Source: Massilia sp. PDC64 (GTDB taxonomy: Bacteria > Pseudomonadota > Gammaproteobacteria > Burkholderiales > Burkholderiaceae_D). From it: 64,000 bases of DNA. The notes under the pieces were generated by a model. That model saw only the letters and a list, made by a program, of their open reading frames with translations. It had not been told where the DNA came from and did no database searches. Shown here piece after piece: positions 17,571 to 29,185 of the stretch (the first letter of the stretch is position 1; every line of letters starts with the position of its first letter). The position numbers were made by a program, and so were the translations under genes. Where the stretch lies: positions 372,001 to 436,000 of the forward strand of contig NZ_FMZS01000002.1 of NCBI RefSeq assembly GCF_900101265.1. Direction: 5' to 3'.

Positions 17571-18659
17571 ATGACCCAGGTGTACAACTTCTCCGCCGGC
17601 CCCGCCGTCCTGCCCAAGGAAGTGCTGCGGCAGGCGGCCGACGAGATGCTCGACTGGCACGGCAGCGGCATGTCCGTGATGGAGATGAGCCATCGCGGCC
17701 CCGAATTCATCTCGATCGCGAAGCAGGCCGAAGCCGACCTGCGCGAGCTGCTGGCGATCCCGGACAACTACAAGGTCCTGTTCCTGCAGGGCGGTGGCCT
17801 CGGCCAGAACGCGATCATCCCGCTGAACATGGTGGGCCGCAAACCGCAGCCGGCCACCATCGACTTCGTCCACACGGGTTCGTGGTCGGGCAAGTCGATC
17901 AAGGAAGCGAAGCGTTATGCGAACGTGAACGTGGCGGCGTCCGCCGAAGCGAGCCGCTTCACCACGGTGCCGCCGCAGGAGACGTGGAAGCTGAGCGCAG
18001 ACGCCGCCTATCTGCACCTGTGCACGAACGAGACCATCGACGGCGTCGAGATCGGTTACGTGCCGACCGTACAAGGCGATACGCCGCTCGTCGTCGACAT
18101 GTCGTCGCACATCCTGTCGCGCCGGATCGACGTGTCGAAATACGGCGTGATCTTCGCCGGCGCGCAAAAGAACATCGGCCCGGCCGGCCTGACGATCACG
18201 ATCGTGCGCGAGGACCTGCTCGACCATGCACTGCCGATCTGCCCGGGCGTGTTCAACTGGCGCGCCGTGGCCGAGGCGGAATCGATGCTGAACACGCCGC
18301 CGACGTATGCGATCTACATCGCGGGCCTCGTGTTCGCGCATCTGAAGAAACAGGGCGGCGTGGCCGAGATGGAACGCCGCAACATCGAAAAAGCGCGCCT
18401 GCTGTACGCGGCGCTGGACGCCGACGACTTTTACCAGAATCGTGTGGCGCCCGAATATCGCTCGCGCATGAACGTACCGTTCTACCTGCGCGATGAGTCG
18501 TTGAACGAACAATTCCTGGCCGGCGCCAAAGCGCGCGGCCTGCTGCAACTGAAGGGCCACAAGTCCGTCGGCGGTATGCGGGCATCGATCTACAACGCGA
18601 TGCCGATCGAGGGTGTGCAAGCCCTGGTCGATTATTTGAACGAGTTCGCGGGCCGCTGA
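17571..18659 (+). CDS. serC: Phosphoserine aminotransferase
   Basis: This 362-aa protein is of normal length and begins [15 protein letters not shown]. The PLP-binding lysine is in [13 protein letters not shown]. It transaminates 3-phosphohydroxypyruvate to phosphoserine and the corresponding step of pyridoxal phosphate synthesis. AAGGAGAAGG lies just upstream of the ATG. It opens the serC-pheA-hisC-tyrA-aroA cluster. A REP-like pair lies between serC and pheA. Confidence 0.97.
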   Translation: MTQVYNFSAGPAVLPKEVLRQAADEMLDWHGSGMSVMEMSHRGPEFISIAKQAEADLRELLAIPDNYKVLFLQGGGLGQNAIIPLNMVGRKPQPATIDFVHTGSWSGKSIKEAKRYANVNVAASAEASRFTTVPPQETWKLSADAAYLHLCTNETIDGVEIGYVPTVQGDTPLVVDMSSHILSRRIDVSKYGVIFAGAQKNIGPAGLTITIVREDLLDHALPICPGVFNWRAVAEAESMLNTPPTYAIYIAGLVFAHLKKQGGVAEMERRNIEKARLLYAALDADDFYQNRVAPEYRSRMNVPFYLRDESLNEQFLAGAKARGLLQLKGHKSVGGMRASIYNAMPIEGVQALVDYLNEFAGR

Positions 18660-18671
18660 GTCGCCGCCAAA

Positions 18672-18777
18672 CCGTCGTTCCCGCGGAGGCGGGAACCCAA
18701 GGTGGGCCTCCGAAGTCTGGAGCGCTGGCATTTCGGTGCGCATACAAATTGGGTCCCCGCCTTCGCGGGGACGACGG
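18672..18777. repeat. REPIN-like inverted pair of REP elements
   Basis: Two copies of a 28-bp GC-rich hairpin unit face each other: 18672-18699 (core GTTCCCGCGGAGGCGGGAAC) and 18750-18777 (core TCCCCGCCTTCGCGGGGA). Both carry the same outer CGTCGT/ACGACG and inner ACCCA/TGGGT flanks. They are intergenic between serC and pheA and separated by a 50-bp spacer, the structure of a REPIN. No RAYT transposase lies in the window. Confidence 0.8.
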
Positions 18778-18822
18778 ATCCATGGTACGGGCCACACGCG
18801 AACCGCACCCAATGAGCAGACA

Positions 18823-19893
18823 ATGACAGACAAACTCAAACCCCTGCGCGAACAGATCGATGCGATCGACGCGCAAATCCTCGAACTCCTTTCCCGCCGC
18901 GGCAAGGTCGCGCAGGAAGTCGGCCACGTGAAGGCCGAGACGAACGCCCCCGTGTTCCGCCCCGAGCGCGAAGCGCAGGTGCTGCGCGGCGTCGCCGAGC
19001 GCAATCCCGGTCCGCTGAAGAACCAGGACGTGCAGACCATCTTCCGCGAGATCATGTCGTCCTGCCGCGCGCTGGAAAAGCGCGTGACGGTCGCGTTCCT
19101 CGGCCCCACTGGCACGTTCAGCGAACAGGCCGTGTTCCAGCAGTTCGGCAGCGCCGTCGAAGGCCTGCCGTGCGTGTCGATCGACGAAGTGTTCCGCGCC
19201 ACCGAGGCCGGCACGGCCGACTACGGCGTCGTCCCCGTCGAGAACTCGTCCGAGGGCGCCATCAACCGCACGCTCGACCTGATGCTCGCGACCACCACGA
19301 TCATCAGCGGCGAAGTGTCGATCCCCGTCCACCACAGCCTCATGACGAAGACGGGCAGCATGGACGGCGTGAAGGTCGTGTGCGCCCATTCGCAGGCGCT
19401 GGCCCAGTGCCAGGTGTGGCTCAACCTGCACCATCCCGGCATCGAGCGCCGCGCCGTCGCGTCGAACGCGGAAGCGGCCGTGCTGGCGAGCCAGGATCCG
19501 ACCATCGCCGCGATCGCGAGCGAGATGGCCGGCGAGCAGTACAAGCTGGGCGTCGTGCAGGCGCACATCCAGGACGACCCGCACAACCGCACGCGCTTCG
19601 TGATCATCGGCAGCCAGGCCACGGGCCCGTCCGGCAAGGACCGCACGTCGATCGTGCTGGCCGTGCCGAACAAGGCCGGTGCCGTCTACAACCTGCTCGC
19701 GCCGCTGGCGAAGCACGGCGTGTCGATGACGCGCTTCGAATCGCGTCCGGCCCGCATCGGCACGTGGGAGTACTACTTCTACGTCGACGTCGAAGGCCAT
19801 ATCGCCGATCCCGCCGTCGGCCGCGCGCTCGAAGAACTCAAGGACAACGCCGCCTTCTTCAAGGTATTGGGATCCTATCCCGTCGGCCTCTGA
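18823..19893 (+). CDS. pheA: Bifunctional chorismate mutase/prephenate dehydratase (P-protein)
   Basis: This 356-aa protein is read from MTDKLKPLREQIDAIDAQ; the frame extends upstream to 18736 but only through the REP repeat. Domains in order: AroQ chorismate mutase (about 1-90, LREQIDAIDAQILELLSRRG), prephenate dehydratase (about 92-270, FLGPTGTFSEQA, PVENSSEGA), and ACT regulatory domain (about 280-350, FESRPARIGTWEYYFYVD) containing the ESRP phenylalanine-binding motif. It converts chorismate to phenylpyruvate and is expected to be feedback inhibited by phenylalanine. Confidence 0.97.
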   Translation: MTDKLKPLREQIDAIDAQILELLSRRGKVAQEVGHVKAETNAPVFRPEREAQVLRGVAERNPGPLKNQDVQTIFREIMSSCRALEKRVTVAFLGPTGTFSEQAVFQQFGSAVEGLPCVSIDEVFRATEAGTADYGVVPVENSSEGAINRTLDLMLATTTIISGEVSIPVHHSLMTKTGSMDGVKVVCAHSQALAQCQVWLNLHHPGIERRAVASNAEAAVLASQDPTIAAIASEMAGEQYKLGVVQAHIQDDPHNRTRFVIIGSQATGPSGKDRTSIVLAVPNKAGAVYNLLAPLAKHGVSMTRFESRPARIGTWEYYFYVDVEGHIADPAVGRALEELKDNAAFFKVLGSYPVGL

Positions 19894-19929
19894 GTCACAG
19901 AATCACCCCACTACAGCCAAGAGAATCCC

Positions 19930-21033
19930 ATGTCGCAATTCGGTCCCGATTACGTCCGCGCCATCGCCCCTTACCAGGCCGGCAAACCCATTTCCGAAGT
20001 CGCCCGCGAGTTCGGCCTCGATGAAGCCAATATCGTGAAACTGGCGTCCAACGAAAACCCGTTCGGCATCCCCGAGTCGGCCAAGGCCGCGATGGCCGCC
20101 GCCGCCGCGGAACTCGGCCGCTACCCGGACGCCAACGGCTTCGAACTGAAGGCCGCGCTGGCCACGCGCTACGACGTGCCGGCCGACTGGATCACGCTCG
20201 GCAACGGCTCCAACGACATCCTCGAGATCGCGGCCCACGCGTTCGTGCAGAAGGGCCAGGCCGTCGTCTATTCGCAGTACTCGTTCGCCGTGTACGCGCT
20301 GGCCACGCAGGGCGTCGGCGCGCGCGGCATCGTCGTCCCGGCAAAGCACTACGGCCACGACCTCGATGCGATGGCGGCCGCCATCGACGCGGACACCCGT
20401 CTCGTCTACATCGCCAACCCGAACAACCCGACCGGCACGTTCATCGCCGCGCCCGAGATCGAAGCGTTCCTCGCGAAGGTGCCGGCGTCCGTCGTCGTCG
20501 TGCTGGACGAGGCGTACAACGAATACCTCGAGCAGAAGGACCAGTTCGAATCGACGCAGTGGGTCCGTAAGTACCCGAACCTGATCGTCTCGCGCACGTT
20601 CTCGAAAGCCTATGGCCTCGCGGGCCTGCGCGTCGGCTTCGCCATCGCCCAGCCGGCCGTGACGGACCTGATGAACCGCATCCGCCAGCCGTTCAACGTG
20701 AATTCGCTCGCGCAGGCCGCCGCCATCGCGGCGCTGAACGACAAGGCATTCCTGCAGAAGGGTTTTGAAAACAACCGCGCCGGCTACCAGCAACTGACGG
20801 CGGCCTTCGAAGAACTCGGCCTGGAATATGTCCCGTCCTACGGCAACTTCGTGCTCGTGAAAGTGGGCGACGACGAGGGCGCGGGCGCGCGCGTGAACCT
20901 GGCGCTGCTGAAGCAGGGCGTGATCGTGCGTCCGGTCGGCGCGTACGGCCTGCCGCAATGGCTGCGCATCTCGATCGGCCTGCCCGAAGAGAACGCGCGT
21001 TTCGTCGAGGCCTTGAAAAAGGCCTTGAGCTGA
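19930..21033 (+). CDS. hisC: Histidinol-phosphate aminotransferase
   Basis: This 367-aa fold-type I PLP enzyme has the lysine in SRTFSKAYGLAGLRVGF and conserved LASNENPFG and NPNNPTG segments. The family transaminates imidazole acetol phosphate; in this gene neighbourhood (pheA-hisC-tyrA) HisC2-type enzymes often also act on aromatic keto acids, so an aromatic role is likely. Its stop overlaps the tyrA start by one base (TGATG). Confidence 0.93.
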   Translation: MSQFGPDYVRAIAPYQAGKPISEVAREFGLDEANIVKLASNENPFGIPESAKAAMAAAAAELGRYPDANGFELKAALATRYDVPADWITLGNGSNDILEIAAHAFVQKGQAVVYSQYSFAVYALATQGVGARGIVVPAKHYGHDLDAMAAAIDADTRLVYIANPNNPTGTFIAAPEIEAFLAKVPASVVVVLDEAYNEYLEQKDQFESTQWVRKYPNLIVSRTFSKAYGLAGLRVGFAIAQPAVTDLMNRIRQPFNVNSLAQAAAIAALNDKAFLQKGFENNRAGYQQLTAAFEELGLEYVPSYGNFVLVKVGDDEGAGARVNLALLKQGVIVRPVGAYGLPQWLRISIGLPEENARFVEALKKALS

Positions 21034-21941
21034 TGTTCGCGAAAGTCGTCATCGTCGGCGTCGGCCTGATCGGCGGCTCGTTCGCGCTGGGACTGAAGGC
21101 GGCCGGCGCCGCGGGCCACATCGTCGGCCTGGGACGCTCCGCGCAGGCGCTGGCGCGTGCGCGCGAGCTGGGGATCATCGACGAAGCGGCCGCGTCGCCG
21201 GAAGTCGCGTTGCGCGGCGCGGACCTCGTGCTGCTGGCGGCGCCCGTCGCGCAGACGGGGCCGATTCTCGCGTCGCTGCTGCCGCACCTTGAACCGCAGA
21301 CGATCGTCACGGACGCGGGCAGCACCAAGTCCGACGTCGTGGCGGCCGCGCGCGCGGCGCTGGGCGACAAGGTCAACCAGTTCGTGCCGGGCCACCCGAT
21401 CGCGGGGCGCGAATCGAACGGGCCGGACGCGGCCATCCCGGACCTCTACCGCGGCAAGAAGACGGTGCTGGCACCGCTGGCGGAAAATGCGCCCGAGGCC
21501 GTCGAGAAAGTGGCGGCCGCGTGGCGCACGTGCGGCGCCATCATCCACATGCTCACGCCGCAGGAACACGACAAGGTGTTCGCCGCCGTCAGCCATCTGC
21601 CGCACCTCCTCGCGTACGCGCTCGTCGACGACATCGCCAACAAGCCGCACGCGGACCTGCTGTTCCAGTACGCCGCCAGCGGCTTCCGCGACTTCACCCG
21701 CATTGCCGGGAGTTCTCCGGAAATGTGGCGCGACATCAGCCTCGCGAACCGCGACGCGCTGCTCGGCGAACTGGACGCCTATCTCGCTCAATTGACACAC
21801 CTTCGCGCGCGGCTCGCCGCCAGTGACGGACCCGCGCTGGAGGCGACCTACGCCAATGCCCAGCGCGCCCGCCGCGCGTGGATCGAAGCGATCGAAGCCG
21901 CGGAAAAACCGCCGGCGCCCGATCAGGAATCTGGAAAATGA
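21033..21941 (+). CDS. tyrA: Prephenate dehydrogenase family protein
   Basis: This 302-aa protein is read from [20 protein letters not shown], a Rossmann NAD(P)-binding start (GxGxxG). Conserved segments are [19 protein letters not shown], and the [11 protein letters not shown] and [18 protein letters not shown] blocks of the TyrA family. It oxidatively decarboxylates prephenate or arogenate toward tyrosine; cofactor and substrate preference cannot be told here. There is no chorismate mutase or ACT domain. It shares one base with hisC and four with aroA, showing translational coupling. Confidence 0.95.
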   Translation: MFAKVVIVGVGLIGGSFALGLKAAGAAGHIVGLGRSAQALARARELGIIDEAAASPEVALRGADLVLLAAPVAQTGPILASLLPHLEPQTIVTDAGSTKSDVVAAARAALGDKVNQFVPGHPIAGRESNGPDAAIPDLYRGKKTVLAPLAENAPEAVEKVAAAWRTCGAIIHMLTPQEHDKVFAAVSHLPHLLAYALVDDIANKPHADLLFQYAASGFRDFTRIAGSSPEMWRDISLANRDALLGELDAYLAQLTHLRARLAASDGPALEATYANAQRARRAWIEAIEAAEKPPAPDQESGK

Positions 21942-23269
21942 CACAAGCTAAAATCTATCCCCAGCACATCGACCTCGAACCCGTGATGCGCGTACAGGGC
22001 ACCGTACGCCTGCCGGGCTCGAAGAGCATCTCCAACCGCACGTTGCTGCTGGCCGCTCTGTCCGAAGGGACGACGACGATCCACGACCTGCTCGCATCGG
22101 ACGACACGTCCGTCATGCTGGACGCCCTCAAGAAGCTCGGCATCCGGTGGGAACAACTCGACGAGCGCACGCACGTCGTGCACGGCGCCGCCGGCAAGCT
22201 GCCCGTGGGCCAGGCCGACCTGTTCATGGGGAATGCGGGCACGGCGATCCGTCCGCTGACGGCGGCGCTGGCCGTGATCGGCGGCGACTACACCCTGCAC
22301 GGCGTCGAGCGCATGCACGAGCGTCCGATCGGCGACCTGGTCGACGCGCTGAACGCCGTCGGCGCCAACATCGAATACACGGGCAATCCGGGCTATCCGC
22401 CGCTGCACATCCGCGCAGGCAAGGTCCAGCCGGACCGCATCGCCGTGCGCGGCAACGTGTCCAGCCAGTTCCTCACGGCCCTGCTGATGGCCGCCCCGCT
22501 GATGGCGGTCGACAAGCCGGTCACGATCGAAGTCGTGGGCGAGTTGATTTCCAAGCCCTATATCGAGATCACGCTGAACCTGATGCGCCGCTTCGGCGTG
22601 ACGGTCGGCCAGGACGGCTGGGCGTCGTTCACGGTGCAGCCGGGCCAGAAGTATCAAAGCCCGGGCAGCATCCACGTCGAAGGCGACGCGTCGTCGGCGT
22701 CGTACTTCCTGGCCGCGGGCGCCATCGCGGGCGGTCCCGTGCGCGTGGAAGGCGTGGGCAAGGATTCCATCCAGGGCGACGTGCGCTTCGCCGACGCGCT
22801 CGAGCAGATGGGTGCCACCATCACGAAGGGCGACAACTGGATCGAGGCGAAGTCGAACGGCGTCCTGAAAGCCATCGACGCCGATTTCAACCACATCCCG
22901 GACGCCGCGATGACGATCGCCGTCGCCGCGCTGTACGCGGACGGCACGAGCACGCTGCGCAACATCGCCAGCTGGCGCGTGAAGGAAACGGACCGCCTGG
23001 CCGCGATGGCGACTGAGCTGCGCAAGGTCGGCGCGACGGTGGAAGAGGGCCCGGACTACATCCGCGTGACCCCGCCGGAACTGCTGCAGCCGGCCACCAT
23101 CGACACGTACGACGACCACCGGATGGCGATGTGCTTCTCGTTGGCGTCGCTGGACGGCGCGGCCCGTCGCGGCAACGCGATGCGCATCAACGATCCGAAG
23201 TGCGTGGCCAAGACGTTCCCGGATTATTTCGAAACCTTTTCCGGAATCGCGCAAGACACATTATCCTGA
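21938..23269 (+). CDS. aroA: 3-phosphoshikimate 1-carboxyvinyltransferase (EPSP synthase)
   Basis: This 443-aa protein is read from [10 protein letters not shown], overlapping the tyrA stop by ATGA. Conserved segments are [17 protein letters not shown] (PEP/shikimate-3-phosphate binding), [14 protein letters not shown] and [18 protein letters not shown]. It makes EPSP in the shikimate pathway. The [12 protein letters not shown] motif is that of glyphosate-sensitive class I enzymes. It stands in the pheA-hisC-tyrA-aroA-cmk operon; the intergenic gap to cmk is only 29 bp. Confidence 0.97.
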   Translation: MTQAKIYPQHIDLEPVMRVQGTVRLPGSKSISNRTLLLAALSEGTTTIHDLLASDDTSVMLDALKKLGIRWEQLDERTHVVHGAAGKLPVGQADLFMGNAGTAIRPLTAALAVIGGDYTLHGVERMHERPIGDLVDALNAVGANIEYTGNPGYPPLHIRAGKVQPDRIAVRGNVSSQFLTALLMAAPLMAVDKPVTIEVVGELISKPYIEITLNLMRRFGVTVGQDGWASFTVQPGQKYQSPGSIHVEGDASSASYFLAAGAIAGGPVRVEGVGKDSIQGDVRFADALEQMGATITKGDNWIEAKSNGVLKAIDADFNHIPDAAMTIAVAALYADGTSTLRNIASWRVKETDRLAAMATELRKVGATVEEGPDYIRVTPPELLQPATIDTYDDHRMAMCFSLASLDGAARRGNAMRINDPKCVAKTFPDYFETFSGIAQDTLS

Positions 23270-23298
23270 CGGGGTAATCCTGGATATCAAACACGTAC

Positions 23299-23961
23299 AT
23301 GCCGAACTCGAACATTCCCGTCATCACGATTGACGGCCCGACCGCCTCGGGCAAGGGCACGGTGGCCCACAAGGTCGCCGACCGCCTGGGCTTCCACCTG
23401 CTGGACTCCGGCGCCCTGTATCGCCTGACCGCATTGTCCGCGCTGCGCCGCGGCACCGACCTGCGCGACGAGCACGCCCTCGCCAAGGTCGCGGAACACC
23501 TGCCCGTCCGCTTCAACGGCGGCCACATCTACCTGGGGACGGAAGAGGTGAGCAACGCCATCCGCGAGGAGGAAGTCGGCAATACCGCGTCGAAGATCGC
23601 CGCGCTGCCGGCCGTGCGCCAGGCGTTGTATGGCTTGCAACTGAGCTTCCGCGAGACGCCCGGCCTCGTGGCCGACGGCCGCGACATGGGCACCGTGATC
23701 TTCCCCGGCGCCCAGCTGAAGGTGTTCCTGACCGCAAGTGTTGAGGCACGTGCGCAACGCCGGTATAAGCAATTGATTGACAAAGGATTTTCTGCTAATA
23801 TGGACGATCTGCTGGCGGATTTGCAGGCCCGCGACGCGCGCGATACCCAGCGTGCCGTGGCCCCGCTGGTGCCGGCGGAAGGGGCGCACATCCTCGATAC
23901 CTCGCACATGACGGCGGACGAAGCCGTCGAACAGGTGTTGGCCTGGTACGCGCACCCCTGA
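23299..23961 (+). CDS. cmk: Cytidylate kinase
   Basis: This 220-aa protein has the P-loop [14 protein letters not shown], the conserved GALYRL and [13 protein letters not shown] segments, and [13 protein letters not shown] near the LID. It phosphorylates CMP and dCMP. As in most proteobacteria it precedes rpsA. A short hairpin with a T run follows at 24000-24015. Confidence 0.96.
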   Translation: MPNSNIPVITIDGPTASGKGTVAHKVADRLGFHLLDSGALYRLTALSALRRGTDLRDEHALAKVAEHLPVRFNGGHIYLGTEEVSNAIREEEVGNTASKIAALPAVRQALYGLQLSFRETPGLVADGRDMGTVIFPGAQLKVFLTASVEARAQRRYKQLIDKGFSANMDDLLADLQARDARDTQRAVAPLVPAEGAHILDTSHMTADEAVEQVLAWYAHP

Positions 23962-23999
23962 ACAAGAATTCATCCCTGGAGTCGTGGGGACTTTGTTGG

Positions 24000-24020
24000 C
24001 GCCGTGAGAGCGGCGTTTTT
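24000..24020 (+). terminator. Hairpin with T run between cmk and rpsA
   Basis: The short stem CGCCG / CGGCG with loop TGAGAG is followed by six T residues. It may end part of the cmk transcript or act in the rpsA leader. The 5-bp stem is weak, so read-through is likely. Confidence 0.55.
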
Positions 24021-24106
24021 TGGTGCCCGGGATGTCCCGGGTGTGGTTCAACTTGACCCAGTTCAGATCGCATATTGCCGGTCTGCTGGCTAACATCTCA
24101 AAACTT

Positions 24107-25813
<1,707 letters not shown>

Positions 25814-25830
25814 TCACCGAGAGTGAGCAG

Positions 25831-26136
25831 ATGACCAAGTCCGAGCTGATCAACCGCCTGGCCGAGCGCTATTCTCAGCTGGTGGCAAAAGACGCCGAGT
25901 TCGCCGTCAAGACCATCCTCGATGCGATGACCAACGCTCTCGCGAGCGGCCAGCGCATCGAGATCCGGGGTTTCGGCAGCTTTGCCCTGAACAGCCGGCC
26001 GCCCCGCATCGGCCGCAATCCGAAGTCCGGCGACAAGGTGATGGTGCCCGAAAAACGGGTGCCTCACTTCAAACCGGGCAAGCAGTTGCGCGAGCGGGTG
26101 GATGCGATGGTTGGGCAACCGATCATCGAAGACTGA
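25831..26136 (+). CDS. ihfB: Integration host factor subunit beta
   Basis: This 101-aa protein has the HU/IHF fold. Conserved segments are [17 protein letters not shown], the β-arm region with [13 protein letters not shown], and [28 protein letters not shown] with the DNA-intercalating Pro in the arm tip. It heterodimerises with IhfA and bends DNA. The rpsA-ihfB order is conserved in proteobacteria. IHF commonly assists tyrosine integrases, although a functional link to the element here is only conjecture. Confidence 0.97.
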   Translation: MTKSELINRLAERYSQLVAKDAEFAVKTILDAMTNALASGQRIEIRGFGSFALNSRPPRIGRNPKSGDKVMVPEKRVPHFKPGKQLRERVDAMVGQPIIED

Positions 26137-26159
26137 ACGCGTCTGCGACAGACTCACGA

Positions 26160-26190
26160 AACGGCGTCCTTCGGGGCGCCGTTTTTTTTT
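26160..26190 (+). terminator. Terminator of rpsA-ihfB
   Basis: AACGGCG and CGCCGTT form the stem around TCCTTCGGGG, followed by nine T residues. It lies 24 bp after the ihfB stop and isolates the following patatin gene. Confidence 0.9.
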
Positions 26191-26254
26191 GCAGCCCGGC
26201 ACCCGTGGCAATACAATGAAGTGCCATCTCCCATGCGTTGCGCAGGCCTCGGCG

Positions 26255-28690
26255 ATGAAACAGAAAGAATTACGGTTGGCAATCGTATTCTTCGGCGGCG
26301 TGTCGCTGGCCGTGTACCAGCATGGTATCAACCGCGAAATCCTCAATCTCGTGCGGGCGTCGAAGTGGTATCACCGGCACGACGGCACCAGCTCCATGCA
26401 CGACCACTATCCCGACGAGCCGGAACGCTCGACGGGCGACGTGTATTGCCGGTTCCTCGAAGCGGTCGGCAGGCACCTGGATCTGCAGGTGATCGTCGAC
26501 GTGGTGTCGGGGTCTTCGGCCGGCGCCATGAATGGCGTTGCATTGAGCCGCGCGCTCGCGCACGATCTCAGCCTGGCGCCGTTGACGGACATGTGGCTGG
26601 CCGACGCGGATATCGGACAATTGCTGCACGCCGACGCCAGGGCGAAGCGTTGGAGCAAGTGGTTTTTCTGGCCCTTCGTGCGGCCCCTGCTGTCCCGCCT
26701 GAAACGCGAAGGCCTCATCATCGGGCCCATCGATGCTGAAATGCAAGAAAGGGCGTCGATGTTCCTGCGTTCGCGGTGGTTCAAGCCGCCGCTCGACGGG
26801 TGCCGCCTCGCCACCCTGATCCTCGACGGCCTTACCTCCATGGAGCGCCCCGGTGGGGCAGGCGAATCATTACTGCCTCCCGGCACCCGGCTGGACCTGC
26901 TGGTCACGGCGACGGATTTCCGGGGCCTCGACCGTTCGATCTTCATCCACGATCCGCCCGTGCTCACCGAGCGCGAGCACCGGCGCCCGTTCCACTTCCA
27001 GCTCTATCACGACAAAAGCGGGCACCTGCGCAGCGACTTCGATCTCGACAACATCCCGTCGCTCGCCTTCGCCGCACGCGCCTCCGCGTCGTATCCCGGG
27101 GCGTTTCCGCCCGCCCAGATCCGTGAGCTGGACGACTTGCTGGCAGCGCGTCATCGGCTATGGCCCACGCGCGCGCAGTTCATCAAGCATAATTTTGGCG
27201 GATACCGCGACCAACGCGTGGATCCCGAGAATGCCGTGCTCGTCGATGGCAGCATCCTCGACAACAAACCCATCAAGGCCACACTGGACGCCATCCGCAC
27301 GCACAGCGCATTCCGCGAGGTCGACCGCCGCCTGATCTTCGTCGACCCGCACTCCCAGCTCGACAAGCCGCCGCCCGGCCCGGAGATGCCCGGTTTCTTC
27401 GCGACGCTGCGCGGCGCGCTGTCCGACCTGCCGCGCACCGACCCGACGTACAAGGAACTGGCCGAAGTGGGGCGTTATAACAAGCAGGTGCGGCGCCTCA
27501 AGCAGGCGATTGCCTACGCCCGGCCGCAGGTGGCAAAACTGGTCGACGACGTCACCGAGGGGAAATCCAGGGGCAGCTATACCGTCAGCGACCTCCGGCA
27601 TTGGCGCCTCAGTTCGACCAATGCGCTGGCCGCCACGCCGATCGTCTACGATTCCTTCATTCGGACACTGACGCTGGAGGCACTGGATTTCGTGGCCGAA
27701 CTGATTGCCGGCGCGTGCGGCTTTGCGCGCGAATCCACCGCCATGCACCGGGTGCAGGAGGCGGTCGAATCGTGGGCAAAACAACATGGCATCCTGCTGG
27801 CCGACTCCTACCAGGCGGCGGAACACGCCTATGAAAACGTCGACATGCCCGCCTTCGCCAAAATGACCATCGATTTCGGCGTCGTGTACAAGAAACGCCG
27901 CCTGAATTTCGTGCTGCACGAGATCAGCGACCTGTACGACACCGGCGAGTCGCCGGCGGCGGATACGGCGGCGGAAGATCTCGATCTCATCAAGATCCAG
28001 GTGCACAAACTCATCGACGCGTTGGCGATGTACGACGACCCGGGTTTTCTCAGCGAGCGCGCGGTCGCCATGTGCCGCAAGCTCTTTGCGCCGCTGGCCA
28101 CGGGGCAGGTGGACGTCGACACGTTCGTCGCCGGGCATGATGCCGACCTCACGGCACTGGTCCGGCGCCTGGCCATCGAGTGCGACCTGGCGGGCCGCAA
28201 CGACGATGCGGACACGCTCCTGTCGTCGCCGCTGGTGCAGAATCTCGAGCCGCGCTACCGCACCGCCATCCTCACCGGTTACCTTGGCTATTTTTATTGG
28301 GACGTCATCCTGCACCCCGTCGTGAGTGCACTGGCACTGGAGACCGGGCCGATCGAAGAAACCCTGATCGACCGGATCAGCCCCGACGACGCGCGCAGTC
28401 TCGCTCCGCCAGGCAATCCGCGTGTCCTGCTGGGTGGGACGTTTGCCGGCTTCGGCGGCTTTCTCAATCGCTCCACGCGGGAGAACGACTACCTGTGGGG
28501 GCGCCTGCACGCCGTCGACCGCCTGTTCGACATCCTGGCCAGCACGCTGCCGGGCGCGATCCGGGCCACGATCGATCTGCATGCCCTCAAAAAGGCGGCG
28601 TTCGAATGCGTGATCGGGGAGGAGGCCGGGCGCCTGCACCTCGTTCCGGACCTGGTATCCCGGCTGCGCGCCTCGATCGCGGCGTTTTGA
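26255..28690 (+). CDS. Large patatin-like phospholipase protein
   Basis: This 811-aa protein is read from MKQKELRLAIVFFGG; an in-frame ATG at 26216 is possible. The oxyanion segment FFGGVSLAVYQHG lies at the N-terminus. The nucleophile elbow is GSSAGAMNG (Ser of GxSxG) and the dyad Asp is in DGSILDNKP. The protein is far longer than simple patatins; the long C-terminal part (about residues 380-811) resembles the DUF3376-type region of large bacterial patatin-like proteins. Expected activity is lipid acyl hydrolysis. No signal peptide is visible. It is monocistronic between the ihfB terminator and lapA, an unusual insertion in an otherwise conserved block. Confidence 0.88.
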   Translation: MKQKELRLAIVFFGGVSLAVYQHGINREILNLVRASKWYHRHDGTSSMHDHYPDEPERSTGDVYCRFLEAVGRHLDLQVIVDVVSGSSAGAMNGVALSRALAHDLSLAPLTDMWLADADIGQLLHADARAKRWSKWFFWPFVRPLLSRLKREGLIIGPIDAEMQERASMFLRSRWFKPPLDGCRLATLILDGLTSMERPGGAGESLLPPGTRLDLLVTATDFRGLDRSIFIHDPPVLTEREHRRPFHFQLYHDKSGHLRSDFDLDNIPSLAFAARASASYPGAFPPAQIRELDDLLAARHRLWPTRAQFIKHNFGGYRDQRVDPENAVLVDGSILDNKPIKATLDAIRTHSAFREVDRRLIFVDPHSQLDKPPPGPEMPGFFATLRGALSDLPRTDPTYKELAEVGRYNKQVRRLKQAIAYARPQVAKLVDDVTEGKSRGSYTVSDLRHWRLSSTNALAATPIVYDSFIRTLTLEALDFVAELIAGACGFARESTAMHRVQEAVESWAKQHGILLADSYQAAEHAYENVDMPAFAKMTIDFGVVYKKRRLNFVLHEISDLYDTGESPAADTAAEDLDLIKIQVHKLIDALAMYDDPGFLSERAVAMCRKLFAPLATGQVDVDTFVAGHDADLTALVRRLAIECDLAGRNDDADTLLSSPLVQNLEPRYRTAILTGYLGYFYWDVILHPVVSALALETGPIEETLIDRISPDDARSLAPPGNPRVLLGGTFAGFGGFLNRSTRENDYLWGRLHAVDRLFDILASTLPGAIRATIDLHALKKAAFECVIGEEAGRLHLVPDLVSRLRASIAAF

Positions 28691-28846
28691 CTGCAAATGT
28701 AACCGCGCATTGCATTCCCGATGCCGTTCGTGCAACCCACGTATAATCACGCCGCATGCGCACAACGGCCGGCCCGGCCGTCCTAGGAATATCGTTTCAA
28801 ATATGCGACACTGCGCCTTTGCCGTCTTACCATTCGGGACCTGCTG

Positions 28847-29152
28847 ATGAAACTCGTCTCCACCATCGTCGGATGCCTGCTGTTCGTCCTGTTCTTCAGT
28901 TTCGCCCTGAAGAACACGCACCAGGTCGACCTGCATTTCTTCCTGAATTACGAGGTGCGGGGACCGCTGGTGCTGATGCTGCTCGCGTTTTTCATCGCCG
29001 GCGCCTTCCTCGGCATCCTGGCCGTGACGCCGACCGTGTTCCGGCACCGGCGCGAAAGCTCGCAGCACAAGCACACGATCCAGGCCCTGCAGAGCGCGGC
29101 CGGTACCGCCGCCAATGCGCCGCAGCCGGATAGCGTCGCGCCGCGCGGCTGA
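28847..29152 (+). CDS. lapA: Lipopolysaccharide assembly protein A family
   Basis: This 101-aa protein has two transmembrane helices (STIVGCLLFVLFFSFALKN and LVLMLLAFFIAGAFLGILAV) separated by the conserved NTHQVDLHFF...VRGPLVL loop of DUF1049/LapA. The cytoplasmic tail is short and polar. It works with LapB at the inner membrane in controlling LPS synthesis. lapB follows 33 bp downstream. A 156-bp leader upstream contains no other gene. Confidence 0.92.
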   Translation: MKLVSTIVGCLLFVLFFSFALKNTHQVDLHFFLNYEVRGPLVLMLLAFFIAGAFLGILAVTPTVFRHRRESSQHKHTIQALQSAAGTAANAPQPDSVAPRG

Positions 29153-29185
29153 GCGAAACGAAGTCGTACTACATAAGAAAAACAT

